Shown one piece after another: positions 34,585 through 44,156 of a stretch of DNA of 64,000 nt. Each line of letters begins with the position of its first letter. Positions within the stretch are counted from its first letter, which is position 1. Location: positions 32,550 to 96,549 of the forward strand of contig JAKQNR010000051.1 of the NCBI GenBank assembly GCA_029565685.1, read 5' to 3'. Source of the DNA: a bacterium (GTDB lineage: Bacteria > Zhuqueibacterota > Zhuqueibacteria > Residuimicrobiales > Residuimicrobiaceae). The notes beneath the pieces were generated by a model. The model was not told the origin of the DNA. It did no database searches and was given only the letters and a program-made list of their open reading frames with translations. Position numbers and translations under genes: made by a program.

Positions 34585-36570
34585 TTAGGGTTGTTCTGTA
34601 ATGCCCGGCCAGGCGTCGGTGCGAAACGGGGAGGCCGGCAGGCCTGCCTGATTAAACAAATTGCCGATCGGATTGGCAGCCCAGGCATAGCGGACCGCCT
34701 TGGGCTGTTGGATGCGTGGATGGGAGACCACGACGGTCTCGCCATCTATTCTGGCGTCCGCCCAGACGAACTTGCGATCCTCTCCGGCAAGGGCAAAGCC
34801 TTGTAGAGTACGGCCGTTCTTTGCCCTCAATCCCCCGGCGGTATGATTAAAATGCAGCCTGATCGTTTTCCCCTCCACCGTCATCGAGCGATAGAGAGGT
34901 CCTGAGTGTTCGACGGGTTTATCGTAAACCAGTCGTAGTGCATTCAGGGCGAGCCGTCGGCCCACTTCTTGTTTGTTTTTGGGATGAATGTCTTTGGCGT
35001 CGCCGATGTCTATGGCCACCGCCATGCCGGTATTGGGCAAGGAGAGGGTCATCAGCTGCGCTTCGCGAAGTTCCGCCCAGCTGTCGTCCGTGGGTTCGGT
35101 CTGTTTTTTCATAAAATTCGCCAGCTGAACAAAGAGAAAGGGAAAATCGCCCTGACCCCAGTTTTTCCGCCAGTCCTGAATCATCAGCGGAAACAGCGTG
35201 CGGTATTGAAAAGCGCGCGAGGCGTTGCTTTCGCCCTGATACCAGATGGCGCCGCGTATGGCAAAGGGCATCAATGGGTGCAGCATGGCATTGTACAGCA
35301 CGGTCGGCTGATTGGGATTGTTGGGCGAAAGCGGCTCGGGTCCAAGGGCGTTGCTATCGAATCCAATTCTATGGCGCCAGGCGCCGGCCAGAGCTATTTT
35401 TTCGCCCTCGCTGCTCTCAAGGTACATCTGTTTGGGTTCGCCCCAAATGCCGCCGGTGCCGCCGATATCCTCAACGCGGACAACGATTCGGTTGACCCCT
35501 TGTCTGATCGCCGCGGCCGGGATCGGGTAGATTCTCAACGCGTTGGCGTCCTGCAACCCACCAACCGCCACACCGTTGACCCAGGTGAGATCGTTATCAT
35601 TGATCGGACCAAGATGCAGGGTCCATGTTGATGGCCCCATGGAGCGCGGCAGGGTGAACTCTTTGCTGAACCACATGATGCCGTCCAGTTTCGGGTATCC
35701 TGCATTTTCCCATTTGCCGGGAAGGTTCATCGTTTTCCAGTGAGATATATCGCAGGACGTCTCATTCCAGACCGGCCGCCCGTCTTGGAAGCCGCTGTCG
35801 CCGGCTGCGATTTGCTTTTTACGATTCGCCATGATGGACTCGTATTCAGCCAGCGACTGAATGCGCATAGAGTCCATCTGAGCGATTCGCTCCTGAAAAT
35901 ACGGCATGGTGTTCAGCGAGGCCTCACTGGTCCAGGCCTCCGCTACGGTGCCGCCCCAGGAGGTGTGCACCAGACCGATCGGAACAGCGAGCGTCTTGTA
36001 CAATTCGCGGCCGAAAAAATAGGCCACGGCGGAGAACAGCGGAATCGTCTCCGGACCGCAAGCGCTCCACCCTGGACAGCTGACCGTGTCCAGCGGCGTT
36101 CGACTGACTGTATGCTTGACCTGGAACAGACGGATGTCCGGATATAGGGCGTCGCGGATCTCCTGCTCATAGTTGATCACTTGCCCCCAGCCGGCAAGCG
36201 GCATCTCCATGTTGGATTGGCCGGAACAAATCCAGACTTCGCCCACCATCACATTGTTGAAGCGGAGGGTGTCTGAGCCGATCACGCGCAATTGATAAGG
36301 TCCTCCGGCGGACAGGGGATCCAGGCGAACCATCCATGAGCCGTCCTCTTGTACCTGCGTTTGTTTGCGTTGATTTTTGATCTCCACCGTGACGATGCCT
36401 CCGGCACTCGCTTTACCCCAGACCGGCAGGACCATGTCCCGCTGGAGAACCATGTGGTCGTTGAACAGAGTGATCAGCTGAATGTTTTCAGCCGGCTTGG
36501 TGAACCAGGAACAACCGGAAAGCAGAGCTGCAAAAATGATAAGGGGAAGCAAAGGTTTGGCTGGTTTCAT
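34585..36570 (-). CDS. Sialate O-acetylesterase family lipoprotein
   Basis: This is a 661-residue exported carbohydrate esterase. The N-terminus has a lipobox (ALLSGC), so a lipidated periplasmic or surface location is likely. The catalytic Ser is in WICSGQSNMEMPLAGW (GQSNM signature), preceded by HMVLQRDMVLPVWGKA; IWYQGESNA is the second conserved block. A jelly-roll-like insert (about 270-390, HLGPINDNDLTWVNG) sits between the halves, as in known SASA proteins with a beta-galactosidase-type sandwich. The ATG at 36570 follows GGAGA. It removes acetyl groups from sialic acids or plant or bacterial polysaccharides; the specific substrate is unknown. It follows the beta-helix gene on the same strand. 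Confidence 0.87.
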   Translation of the reverse strand: MKPAKPLLPLIIFAALLSGCSWFTKPAENIQLITLFNDHMVLQRDMVLPVWGKASAGGIVTVEIKNQRKQTQVQEDGSWMVRLDPLSAGGPYQLRVIGSDTLRFNNVMVGEVWICSGQSNMEMPLAGWGQVINYEQEIRDALYPDIRLFQVKHTVSRTPLDTVSCPGWSACGPETIPLFSAVAYFFGRELYKTLAVPIGLVHTSWGGTVAEAWTSEASLNTMPYFQERIAQMDSMRIQSLAEYESIMANRKKQIAAGDSGFQDGRPVWNETSCDISHWKTMNLPGKWENAGYPKLDGIMWFSKEFTLPRSMGPSTWTLHLGPINDNDLTWVNGVAVGGLQDANALRIYPIPAAAIRQGVNRIVVRVEDIGGTGGIWGEPKQMYLESSEGEKIALAGAWRHRIGFDSNALGPEPLSPNNPNQPTVLYNAMLHPLMPFAIRGAIWYQGESNASRAFQYRTLFPLMIQDWRKNWGQGDFPFLFVQLANFMKKQTEPTDDSWAELREAQLMTLSLPNTGMAVAIDIGDAKDIHPKNKQEVGRRLALNALRLVYDKPVEHSGPLYRSMTVEGKTIRLHFNHTAGGLRAKNGRTLQGFALAGEDRKFVWADARIDGETVVVSHPRIQQPKAVRYAWAANPIGNLFNQAGLPASPFRTDAWPGITEQP

Positions 36571-36625
36571 ACAGTTCTCCATGGGTTAAGTGAAGAGGCG
36601 GCATCGGCAAAAGCAAAAGCAAACG

Positions 36626-38851
36626 CTATCGGCTCTCAAGGCTTTTTCGATACGCATCGGGGTACAGGCCGATTCGTTCAAACGGGATTTTAATAAATCC
36701 CGGTATTCGCTGATAGACGATGGAACCGTCTTTTAATTGAAAGTTCATGTTCTTGGCGTCGACAAATCCGGGATCTTTTTTAGTCAAAAAGTTGTTTTTA
36801 AACTCAAACTGTGCATGGAGGCCGACCAGGCGGAAGGACTCTTCATAATTGACCAGCACGTTGTTCTCCATCAGATTTCTCGCTGGATACATGCCTTCGT
36901 AGGTTTCTCCATCCTCTTTCAAGTCGAGCCAGTTCACCAGATTCGGGTAGCGCGTGCTGTAGGGCGGCTTTTTGATGTCAAGATAGTGGGTCAGGCGGAT
37001 GCGATAGATGCCGCGTTCGCCGAAAAAATAGTCCCATTGATCGAGCGCGAAATCCCACCACATGGATTTCATCAACAGCGCCGGGCCATAGTTGTTGTCG
37101 ATGAAAAGGTTATTGCGGACCACGAGATCCTGGCCGCCGTTGCTGTAAACCGTGCCATAGGTGGCGGCCTGGAAGAACACGTTGCCCTCCACCAACGCTT
37201 CGCAGGAGGCGTCATCAAAGTAGACGCCCATGATCCAGCGCCGGTCGGGTCTGCCGATGTGGTGGATGAAATTATAACGGATGATGTTGCCGCGGTCGCT
37301 GGGATCTCTGCCCAGATACCAGGCCGAGGCGTCGTTGGAGTTCATAGCCACGTGATGGATGTGATTGTACTCGAACACATGGTCATTGCCGCGCACAAAG
37401 ACGCCCTGGAGATCCGCGTTATAGATTTCGTTGTGGCTGATCAGGTTGCCGCAGCCGTCCACATTGATGCCCGCCCATTGGGCTTTGTTGCGCAGCTGGA
37501 AATCGTGAATCCGGCAGTTGCGGACGAAATTGCCGCCCGGGATCAGCTCTTTTTTACTGCCGCCGCCGATGACGATGCCGCCCGAGCCGTTGTTGTACAC
37601 GTCGCAGCTGAGCACCCCGTTGTTCTTGCCGCACTTTCTATCCCACACGGTATTGTGGTAGTAGTGCCCCTGAAAGCTGCCGACCTCTCGGGAGACTGGA
37701 ATCCCCTCATAATCGTCCGCCGTGGCATGAGGAAAGGTCTGGCGTGCGCCCTGGCCGATGAGGATGCCGGTGGTGCCGGTGTTGCGTACCGTGCAGCCGG
37801 CGATCAGATTGTTCTCCCCAGCCTCCATATAGATGCCCACGCCTCGAGTGATTTCAACGGTCAGGCCGCTGATTATCACATTGGATACGTTCATCAGGCT
37901 GAGCAACGGCTCCTCGAGCATGGAGACCTCGATGAGCGCCTGCGACAGATCCCCTGGCGGGTAGAGATAGAGCAGCCCGGTGGCGCGGTCGAGATACCAT
38001 TCGCCCGGACTGTCGAGTTCTTCGAGCAGGTTCATGGCAACGTATTGGTTGAAATTTTCACCGCTGCCGATTCCATAGATGTGCGGCTTGGTCAGAGTGA
38101 TGCGTCGGGTGAGGGTGTCGATGGATCGGACCTTGATCTTGTCGTCGGCAAATCCGTATTTGAAAGCACCCTGCAGCCAGATGTCCTCATTCTTCAGCCA
38201 GCGGGCATGGCGGTCATCGGTGTAGAGAAAAACGCCGCCGCGGTCGCTATAGTCGCCGATGCGCGGAACAGAGCCGGGATCGATCACCTCACCAATGGCG
38301 ATGCCGCCTTGATTGGGATATCTCGCCAGCGTCATAATCTGATGATCGATGTACAGCTCCAGCGGCGCGGGGATCACCGGCAGGCCATGCCCGAACTGCC
38401 GGTGCTCGCCGTATTGAGTGACGCCGAGGCCGGCCAGATCGATTTGAAGGATTTTGTCGCGAACCCCGGCATCGAACCGCGCTCGAATATCAGGCGACGC
38501 GACTGGAACAAACCGTTTTGCATCGATGCGCACGCCGCCGATCAACCGCGCTTTGGTCCCCGGTTGAGTCGTATAGGTGATCGGCGCGTTTTTTTTGCCG
38601 GAATCCCGCTCGTCGAGTTCAAAGGTTGTTTGCCGCTGATAATCGCCGGCACTGAGATAAACGGCAAAGCCGTCCGGCGGATATCCTTTTTCCTGCTTGT
38701 ATTTTCTGATCGCATCCCGGGCGCGCTCCAGCGTGGCGAACGGTTTTCTTCGAGTGCCTGGATTCTGGTCGCTGCCGTTGCAGGAGATAAAATAATCGCG
38801 CGCTGGCGCCGTTTGGGCCAGCAGTAAAAAAAGCAGTACGCAAGGTTTCAT
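36626..38851 (-). CDS. Secreted right-handed parallel beta-helix protein (putative polysaccharide-active enzyme)
   Basis: This is a 741-residue exported protein. A signal peptide (LLFLLLAQTAPA) precedes the DUF1565-like opening FISCNGSDQNPGT, PFATLERARDAIRK typical of beta-helix glycan enzymes. From about residue 300 to 560 the chain has repeated short strands with Asn, Gly and His turns (NVIISGLTVE, NLIAGCTVRN, NLISHNEIYN, NHVFEYNHIHH-like). The overall plan suggests a GH141-like or lyase-like enzyme, though catalytic residues cannot be assigned by eye. It lies upstream of the SASA esterase on the same strand (55 bases apart), consistent with joint polysaccharide breakdown. Confidence 0.78.
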   Translation of the reverse strand: MKPCVLLFLLLAQTAPARDYFISCNGSDQNPGTRRKPFATLERARDAIRKYKQEKGYPPDGFAVYLSAGDYQRQTTFELDERDSGKKNAPITYTTQPGTKARLIGGVRIDAKRFVPVASPDIRARFDAGVRDKILQIDLAGLGVTQYGEHRQFGHGLPVIPAPLELYIDHQIMTLARYPNQGGIAIGEVIDPGSVPRIGDYSDRGGVFLYTDDRHARWLKNEDIWLQGAFKYGFADDKIKVRSIDTLTRRITLTKPHIYGIGSGENFNQYVAMNLLEELDSPGEWYLDRATGLLYLYPPGDLSQALIEVSMLEEPLLSLMNVSNVIISGLTVEITRGVGIYMEAGENNLIAGCTVRNTGTTGILIGQGARQTFPHATADDYEGIPVSREVGSFQGHYYHNTVWDRKCGKNNGVLSCDVYNNGSGGIVIGGGSKKELIPGGNFVRNCRIHDFQLRNKAQWAGINVDGCGNLISHNEIYNADLQGVFVRGNDHVFEYNHIHHVAMNSNDASAWYLGRDPSDRGNIIRYNFIHHIGRPDRRWIMGVYFDDASCEALVEGNVFFQAATYGTVYSNGGQDLVVRNNLFIDNNYGPALLMKSMWWDFALDQWDYFFGERGIYRIRLTHYLDIKKPPYSTRYPNLVNWLDLKEDGETYEGMYPARNLMENNVLVNYEESFRLVGLHAQFEFKNNFLTKKDPGFVDAKNMNFQLKDGSIVYQRIPGFIKIPFERIGLYPDAYRKSLESR

Positions 38852-39082
38852 GACCAGCCTATCGTTTGAAGAAATGGGTGGTGGCGCTGTTCGCTCAATA
38901 GATAATGTGCTTGCTTCTGATTCGCTGAATAGTTAGGTTTGAACCGGCCGCCGGCTGCCCTTCAACATTTTACAAGGGATTTTACGGGGATCCGTGCAGC
39001 CGCTGCTCAGCAGAGGGCCGTCCGTTGTTCAATGTACGGCATAATCCTGATTAATACAATAGTCGTTCGATTTAAGGTGAAA

Positions 39083-40378
39083 ATGACAGTGATGCAAGAA
39101 CAGTGGCAGGCGTTGGATCGCCGAATTCAAACCTGGTGGGATGCCGAATTGCATACCGCCCGGGAACAGGACCTGATGGATCCGAAAAGTCATGAGATCT
39201 GGTCGCCGACCGAGGAACACCGGCAGCGCAAGATGAACAAACCGCAGCTTCCCACGCTTCTCTATCTGCCGTTTCCCTATATCACGGCCGGCGGAGGAGA
39301 AGCGGCTTTTCCCGAGATGTACTGCTGGGATACTTATTTCATCAATCGCGCGCTGGCCCTTCACGGCCGGTTTGAGATCATCCGCCACCATATCCTGAAT
39401 CAGCTGTTCCTCATTGAACGCTATGGCATGGTGCTTACCGGCAACCGCACCTATTATCTCGGCCGGTCGCAGACGCCGTTGCACAGCGACAGCGTACTGC
39501 TCTATTATGAGCACACTCGGGATCTCGACATGATCAGCCGGGCCTATCCAGTGTTGAAACAAGAGTACCAGGGCTACTGGCTGGCGGACCATCATCAAAC
39601 CCGCAGTGGGTTGGCCACTAACCGCGATCTGACCGAACTGTCCGCACCGGCGGCTGCATACGATCTCGACGAATCCCTGCGGCCGGAGCTGGCGAGCGAA
39701 GCAGAGGTAATGGATTTCACCGCCATCTATGCCGGTGATGTCCGCGCTTGCAATCCGCTGCAGACCAATTGCGTCTTGGTCAACTATGCGCGCAATCTGG
39801 CGGTTATGGCCGGCCTGATCGGCAGGCAGAAGGAGGCGCAGAGCTGGCAGCAGGAGGCCGATCGCCGCTGTGCCCTGATCCGGGAACTGTGCTGGGACGA
39901 AGAACAGGGATTCTTTTTCGAGTACCAATTCACCACCGGCCGGCGGCTTCCTTATTGGTCGCTGGCCGCCTATTGGACCCTCTGGACGGACATCGCCACG
40001 CCGCAACAAGTGGACAGGTTGGTGGCGCAGCTGCCCCGCTTTGAATATGACCATGGACTTGTACAGACATTGGAAAAATACCCCAGCCCGCATCCCGAGT
40101 TCGTCCATCTGCAATGGGATTTTCCCAGCGGGTGGCCGACTTTTCAAATTCTCATCTGTGAGGCATTGATCAGGCGAGGCTATTCCGATATCGCACGGCG
40201 CATCGCGCAAAAATATCTACGTCTGCAGCTGGACCTTTACCAGTCAACGGGCAAGCTCTGGGAAAAATACAATGTCATCGAGGGCAATCTGAATCTGCCG
40301 GTGGAGCGCTATCCGGCTGTGCCGTTGCACGGCTGGAGCTGCACCTCGATCGCTTATCTTGGCCGGCTGCTCTTTTAA
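39083..40378 (+). CDS. Trehalase-like glycoside hydrolase, family GH37
   Basis: This is a 431-residue (alpha/alpha)6-barrel hydrolase without a signal peptide. Both GH37 signatures are recognisable: GGGEAAFPEMYCWDTYF near residue 70 (PGGRFxExYxWDxY in trehalases) and QWDFPSGWPTFQ near residue 343. The GNRTYYLGRSQTP segment is the usual substrate stretch. It is shorter than E. coli TreA or TreF (about 550). ATGs at 39083 and 39092 are both possible; AAGGTGA precedes them. It probably hydrolyses trehalose or a related disaccharide in the cytoplasm; a PTS EIIC follows. Confidence 0.85.
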   Translation: MTVMQEQWQALDRRIQTWWDAELHTAREQDLMDPKSHEIWSPTEEHRQRKMNKPQLPTLLYLPFPYITAGGGEAAFPEMYCWDTYFINRALALHGRFEIIRHHILNQLFLIERYGMVLTGNRTYYLGRSQTPLHSDSVLLYYEHTRDLDMISRAYPVLKQEYQGYWLADHHQTRSGLATNRDLTELSAPAAAYDLDESLRPELASEAEVMDFTAIYAGDVRACNPLQTNCVLVNYARNLAVMAGLIGRQKEAQSWQQEADRRCALIRELCWDEEQGFFFEYQFTTGRRLPYWSLAAYWTLWTDIATPQQVDRLVAQLPRFEYDHGLVQTLEKYPSPHPEFVHLQWDFPSGWPTFQILICEALIRRGYSDIARRIAQKYLRLQLDLYQSTGKLWEKYNVIEGNLNLPVERYPAVPLHGWSCTSIAYLGRLLF

Positions 40379-40426
40379 CAGGCCGCTGAATCGCGACGCC
40401 GGAACGCCGCGGCCGGTATAAAGTAG

Positions 40427-40439
40427 GTTGCGACGCAAC
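40427..40439. promoter_or_regulatory. Hyphenated palindrome upstream of the PTS EIIC gene
   Basis: GTTGCG-A-CGCAAC lies about 100 bases before the EIIC start, between the GH37 and EIIC genes. Its size and symmetry suit a LacI/GntR-type operator, but no regulator is nearby and no second copy was found. Confidence 0.3.
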
Positions 40440-40537
40440 TTATCGTTGATTCTGAGAGGTCGATTGTTTATTTTTACGACCAGCGGCTGAAAGAATTGCC
40501 GCGAGGCGACGGCCTGTGATCGAATGAGGAAACTGCT

Positions 40538-41797
40538 GTGAAAAAACTGACCGAATGGTTGAATCAACACATTGTGCCGCCGCTCACGGCCTTGAGCGAG
40601 AACACTTATCTGTCCGCTATCCGCGCCGGCATGGTGTCCGTAGTGCCGCTGACCATCATCGGCGGACTTTTCATGATTATTTCCTATCTGCCGGTCAGCG
40701 GCTGGGACAAAATCGTGGCGCCTTTTCTGCCGCTGCTGCAAATCCCGGTCTCTGCCACCTTTGGGCTGCTGTCGGTTTTCGCCTGCTTTGCCATTGCCTA
40801 TGATCTGGGAAAGCAGTTTAAGCAGGAGGCCATTGTCAGCGCCACCATGGCCACCCTGGTGTTTTTGATGATTCAGCTCAAGGTGGGGGACACGACGGAG
40901 GAAATCGCCTTTTCCATGGACAGCCTGGGCTCCAAAGGGCTGTTCACCGCTGTGCTTATCGCCTTGATCAGTGTGCGGTTGCAGAAATATTTTTCCGATA
41001 AAAACCTGGTCATCAAACTGCCGGAGAACGTGCCTTCGGTAGTGTATGAGTCCTTTGTTTCGCTGACGCCGCTGTTTTTTCTCGTGACTCTGTTCTGGAT
41101 CATCCGTTTTGTGCTGGGCGTGGATATCGACCATCTGGTGCAGATCGGCTTCAAGCCGCTGATCTTCGCCCTGAACACGCTGCCCGGCATCCTGGTGTAC
41201 GCTTTTCTGGTCACTCTGCTTTGGTCCGTGGGCATCAACGGCGACAACGCCATGGACGCCATCGTGGCGCCCATCTTTCTGCAATATCTGACCGCCAATG
41301 TCGAGGCCATGGTGCATGGCCAGCCCCTGCCCTATATTACGGCCTATGGTTTTTTCACCGCTTTCGTCAATGTCGGCGGCACCGGCGCCACCATCGCACT
41401 GGCCCTGGTGATGTGGAACTCGCGCGAGCCGGGGTATCGCAAAGTGAGTCGACTGTCGCTGCCGACGCAGATCTTTCAGATCAATGAGCCGATTTTTTTC
41501 GGCTTTCCCATCGTGCTCAATCCGATCTTTATGATCCCCTATATCCTCAACGCCCTCATCCTCACCGCCGGCTCGTTTCTTTTGATGCAGGCGCATCTGA
41601 TCAACCGGCCGTTCGTCAATGTGCCTTGGACCACGCCGCCGATCATCGGCCACTATCTGGTTTCAGGCGGCGACTGGCGGGCGGCGGTCTGGGGCTTCGC
41701 CTCCATCGTCATCGCGATGATGGTGTACTTTCCCTTTGCCAAGGTGGCGGAACGCCAGCGCTTGCAGGCCGAGGCGAGCGGCAGGACGCAGGAATAG
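40538..41797 (+). CDS. PTS EIIC, lactose/cellobiose family, stand-alone
   Basis: This is a 419-residue polytopic inner-membrane sugar permease of the phosphotransferase system, Lac (cellobiose/chitobiose) family. Visible are the N-terminal amphipathic helix, the INGDNAMDAIVAPIFLQYL loop, NVGGTGATIALAL, and the family signature QINEPIFFGFPIVLNPIFMIPYIL, which includes the conserved Asn-Glu-Pro. It starts at GTG 40538 after GAGGAAA. No EIIA or EIIB domain is fused or adjacent; such permeases normally need EIIB to phosphorylate the sugar. The upstream neighbour is a trehalase-like enzyme, suggesting disaccharide use. Confidence 0.88.
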   Translation: MKKLTEWLNQHIVPPLTALSENTYLSAIRAGMVSVVPLTIIGGLFMIISYLPVSGWDKIVAPFLPLLQIPVSATFGLLSVFACFAIAYDLGKQFKQEAIVSATMATLVFLMIQLKVGDTTEEIAFSMDSLGSKGLFTAVLIALISVRLQKYFSDKNLVIKLPENVPSVVYESFVSLTPLFFLVTLFWIIRFVLGVDIDHLVQIGFKPLIFALNTLPGILVYAFLVTLLWSVGINGDNAMDAIVAPIFLQYLTANVEAMVHGQPLPYITAYGFFTAFVNVGGTGATIALALVMWNSREPGYRKVSRLSLPTQIFQINEPIFFGFPIVLNPIFMIPYILNALILTAGSFLLMQAHLINRPFVNVPWTTPPIIGHYLVSGGDWRAAVWGFASIVIAMMVYFPFAKVAERQRLQAEASGRTQE

Positions 41798-41843
41798 CCC
41801 CGATTCTTTTTCTGACAACCCCATCAGCGTTCGTTCCAATCCA

Positions 41844-42728
41844 CTATGGCGCCAGCAGGTGCAAAGCATCCTGCGCCACCCACTCTTTGACCTTCAGCTT
41901 GGGTTCGGGGTGATCGGAATCCTTTTCAAGGTATTGCATTTTCACCTGAATGGGCGGCTTTATGACAAAAGGTTTGCACCGGGGGATGGCGGCCATGGCT
42001 TTTTTCGCACCTTCATACAAAGCTTTCCGCGTCTCTGCAAACGGATAGAGCACCGCTGCCTCGCGCGCCAGTCCTTGCTTGGTCGCCACGGTGACGATTT
42101 CATTTCCCAGAAATCTGACCGCCTCCCGGCAAGTGGCCTCATCGCCGGTGACCAGAATAGGGGGAACGCCGAAATGACCCGCCACGGCGGCGGTCTGCAC
42201 CAGTTCACCGCACTCTACGCCGTTGTACCAGAACTTTTTTTCAGCCAAGGAGGACTGGGTATGGTTCAGCACGCCATCCGGCGTACCGTTCATGGCGTGA
42301 TAGCCGAACATCACCAGGCCGGCGCAGGACTCATCTATATTCCAGCGGTTGCCCACAGGCCGCGGCAAGCCGGTTACGTACTTGGCGCCGGGTTCCATTA
42401 GATGGGGCAGGATCGCTTGAGTGCCGTGGCCGTCGTTGACGATGATCTCGGTGGCGCCCCCGTCCCGCAGACCCCGTATGACCGCAGCCAGGTCTTCCAT
42501 AAAATATTCGCACGCCTGAATGTTCGCCGGTGTATCCTTTTCACGCGTTTGGGAAAATTTGAATACGCCGCTTACCCCTTCTAGATCTGTGTCGACAAAG
42601 ATTTTGACCTGCGCTGAAGCGGCGGCGACGAACGCAAAGCAAAGGCAAAGGCCCCACCACAAGATTTCATGCCGGCCGCTTTTAAAGCGTACCGGGCTCC
42701 TGTCCGTCAAAACGGCGCGCTTTTTCAT
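41844..42728 (-). CDS. M55 family D-aminopeptidase, exported
   Basis: This is a 294-residue DppA-like zinc aminopeptidase. The metal and catalytic motifs of the family are present: VDTDLEGVSGVF (Asp-x-Glu), NDGHGTQ, GYHAMNGTPDGVLNHT and VTGDEATCREA. DppA cleaves D-Ala-containing dipeptides and forms ring-shaped decamers in the cytoplasm. Here an N-terminal extension with a hydrophobic stretch (LWWGLCLCFAFVAAASA) predicts export, which would place it in the periplasm near peptidoglycan. GGGAGAG precedes the ATG. It is the next gene downstream of the lipoprotein propeller on the minus strand. Confidence 0.85.
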   Translation of the reverse strand: MKKRAVLTDRSPVRFKSGRHEILWWGLCLCFAFVAAASAQVKIFVDTDLEGVSGVFKFSQTREKDTPANIQACEYFMEDLAAVIRGLRDGGATEIIVNDGHGTQAILPHLMEPGAKYVTGLPRPVGNRWNIDESCAGLVMFGYHAMNGTPDGVLNHTQSSLAEKKFWYNGVECGELVQTAAVAGHFGVPPILVTGDEATCREAVRFLGNEIVTVATKQGLAREAAVLYPFAETRKALYEGAKKAMAAIPRCKPFVIKPPIQVKMQYLEKDSDHPEPKLKVKEWVAQDALHLLAP

Positions 42729-42776
42729 GGTCGCACTCTCCCTGTTTTGGCTTTGCCGGTTAACCGATGGTTCAGT

Positions 42777-44156
42777 CTATTGTCGAAACGGCCCGGGGAA
42801 ACTGATCAAATCAGTCCGGGTCTTTCCGTTTTCCTTGATTCGGGCCAGTGTGTACACTGTGCCGTCGCCGCCGATCGCGATGGAATTGACGTACAGCGGC
42901 CGCTGGCCGTCGGGATAGAAAACCGCACCATGGTCGCGATAGGTTTGCGTCGGGATGTCATAGGTGATCAGGTGCAGGTCTTCAAGGCCTTTGGCCTCGC
43001 CTCTGGCCGTGGCGGCAGCGCCCAGAACCCGTTTGCCGTTCTCATAAATCGGCGCGCCGGTGAGGTAATAAATGGTGCGGCCATCCGGCCCGAGCTTGAA
43101 ACCGAGATAACCGTAACTGAACTGGTCGTTCATGCCGGAACGTTGCGATGGAAGGGAGGTGAGCCGCTGCAGCACTTCCAGGCGCGGAAGCGCAGGATCA
43201 AAGCGAAACAGGTAGCCCGAGTTGCCGTGCACGCCATAGATCTGTTTTTCCGCAGCATACCAGAAAACCTGGCGCCAGTTGTACGCCATGCTTCCGGCTG
43301 TGGACGCCTCATAACTGCCGAAATAATCCTTGCGCATGTCTTCTCCGGCGATGATCTCGATGTTATCCTCGCCCGCCTTCAGCCGTTTGATCTCTCCCTC
43401 CGCATTGGTGAAATAGACCGCGCCGTCTTCCGGATTAATGGCCATGGACCGGCAGATCACGCGAAATTCAGGGCCCACGCCGTTCTCGCCTTTGCCTGTC
43501 GCCGGGCCGAGATCCTGCAATGTTTTTTTCGCTACATCGTAACGCAACAGCCGGCCCGTGGGCCAGGTGAGGCCATAGATCATTCCGCGCCGTGTGTCCA
43601 TCTCCATGGTGAGAATGCCCTCCTCATGCGGCGCCAGGGCCAGATCCTCAAAGGTTTTGCTTTTCAGGTCGTAGGAAAGGAAATGGCCGCCGCGGTAGGG
43701 GTGATAGCCGTTTGTGGGAATGCCGGTTTTTTCCATACCGTCGATGATGCTATAGTAGCCGAGATGAGTGGCAAAATAAAGTTTGCCGTTATACTCGTAA
43801 AAGTTCACATGGCTTTTCCCCTGGGCCACCACCCGCATTCCCTTTTCGTTGCAGATTTCGCTCAGATCGGCCAGGTGTTCGATTCGACCGTCGGCTGGAT
43901 CAAAGGAGTACATCTGACCGGCGATGTCCATCAATTCCGAGCAAAGGACATAATAGATCTTTCCATCGCTCGCGGAGGAGAGTCCGTTATAAGTGTCGTG
44001 AGCGTGTTCAAAATTAGAGTTGTAGACAGTGGCTGTGATACGGGCGTCCGGGGTGGAGGCGGCTTGAGCGGCGGCGTTGGTCTCCGCCGCCTGCCGGCAG
44101 TTTATCACCGTCAGGGCCAATGCGGCGATGACGAAAAGACAATGGTTTTTTTTCAT
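42777..44156 (-). CDS. Exported beta-propeller-like protein, probable lipoprotein
   Basis: This is a 459-residue exported protein. The N-terminus (FVIAALALTVINCRQAAE) looks like a lipoprotein signal with Cys near residue 20, although the lipobox is not perfect. The body repeats a pattern of Gly-x-hydrophobic-Tyr strands: DGKIYYVL, NGKLYFATH, RGMIYGLTW, DGAVYFTN, DGRTIYYLTG and DGTVYTLARI, spaced by about 50-65 residues, which fits a six- or seven-bladed beta-propeller. The catalytic or ligand role is unknown. GAGGAAAACAGG precedes the ATG. It lies upstream of the M55 peptidase. Confidence 0.72.
   Translation of the reverse strand: MKKNHCLFVIAALALTVINCRQAAETNAAAQAASTPDARITATVYNSNFEHAHDTYNGLSSASDGKIYYVLCSELMDIAGQMYSFDPADGRIEHLADLSEICNEKGMRVVAQGKSHVNFYEYNGKLYFATHLGYYSIIDGMEKTGIPTNGYHPYRGGHFLSYDLKSKTFEDLALAPHEEGILTMEMDTRRGMIYGLTWPTGRLLRYDVAKKTLQDLGPATGKGENGVGPEFRVICRSMAINPEDGAVYFTNAEGEIKRLKAGEDNIEIIAGEDMRKDYFGSYEASTAGSMAYNWRQVFWYAAEKQIYGVHGNSGYLFRFDPALPRLEVLQRLTSLPSQRSGMNDQFSYGYLGFKLGPDGRTIYYLTGAPIYENGKRVLGAAATARGEAKGLEDLHLITYDIPTQTYRDHGAVFYPDGQRPLYVNSIAIGGDGTVYTLARIKENGKTRTDLISFPGPFRQ

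Noticed and set aside
36737..38827. A 696-codon open frame on the plus strand opposite the beta-helix gene
   Set aside because: The opposite strand carries a signal peptide and beta-helix repeats; this frame is repetitive in Val, Ile, Asp and Ala with no domain, as expected for an antisense shadow in GC-rich DNA.
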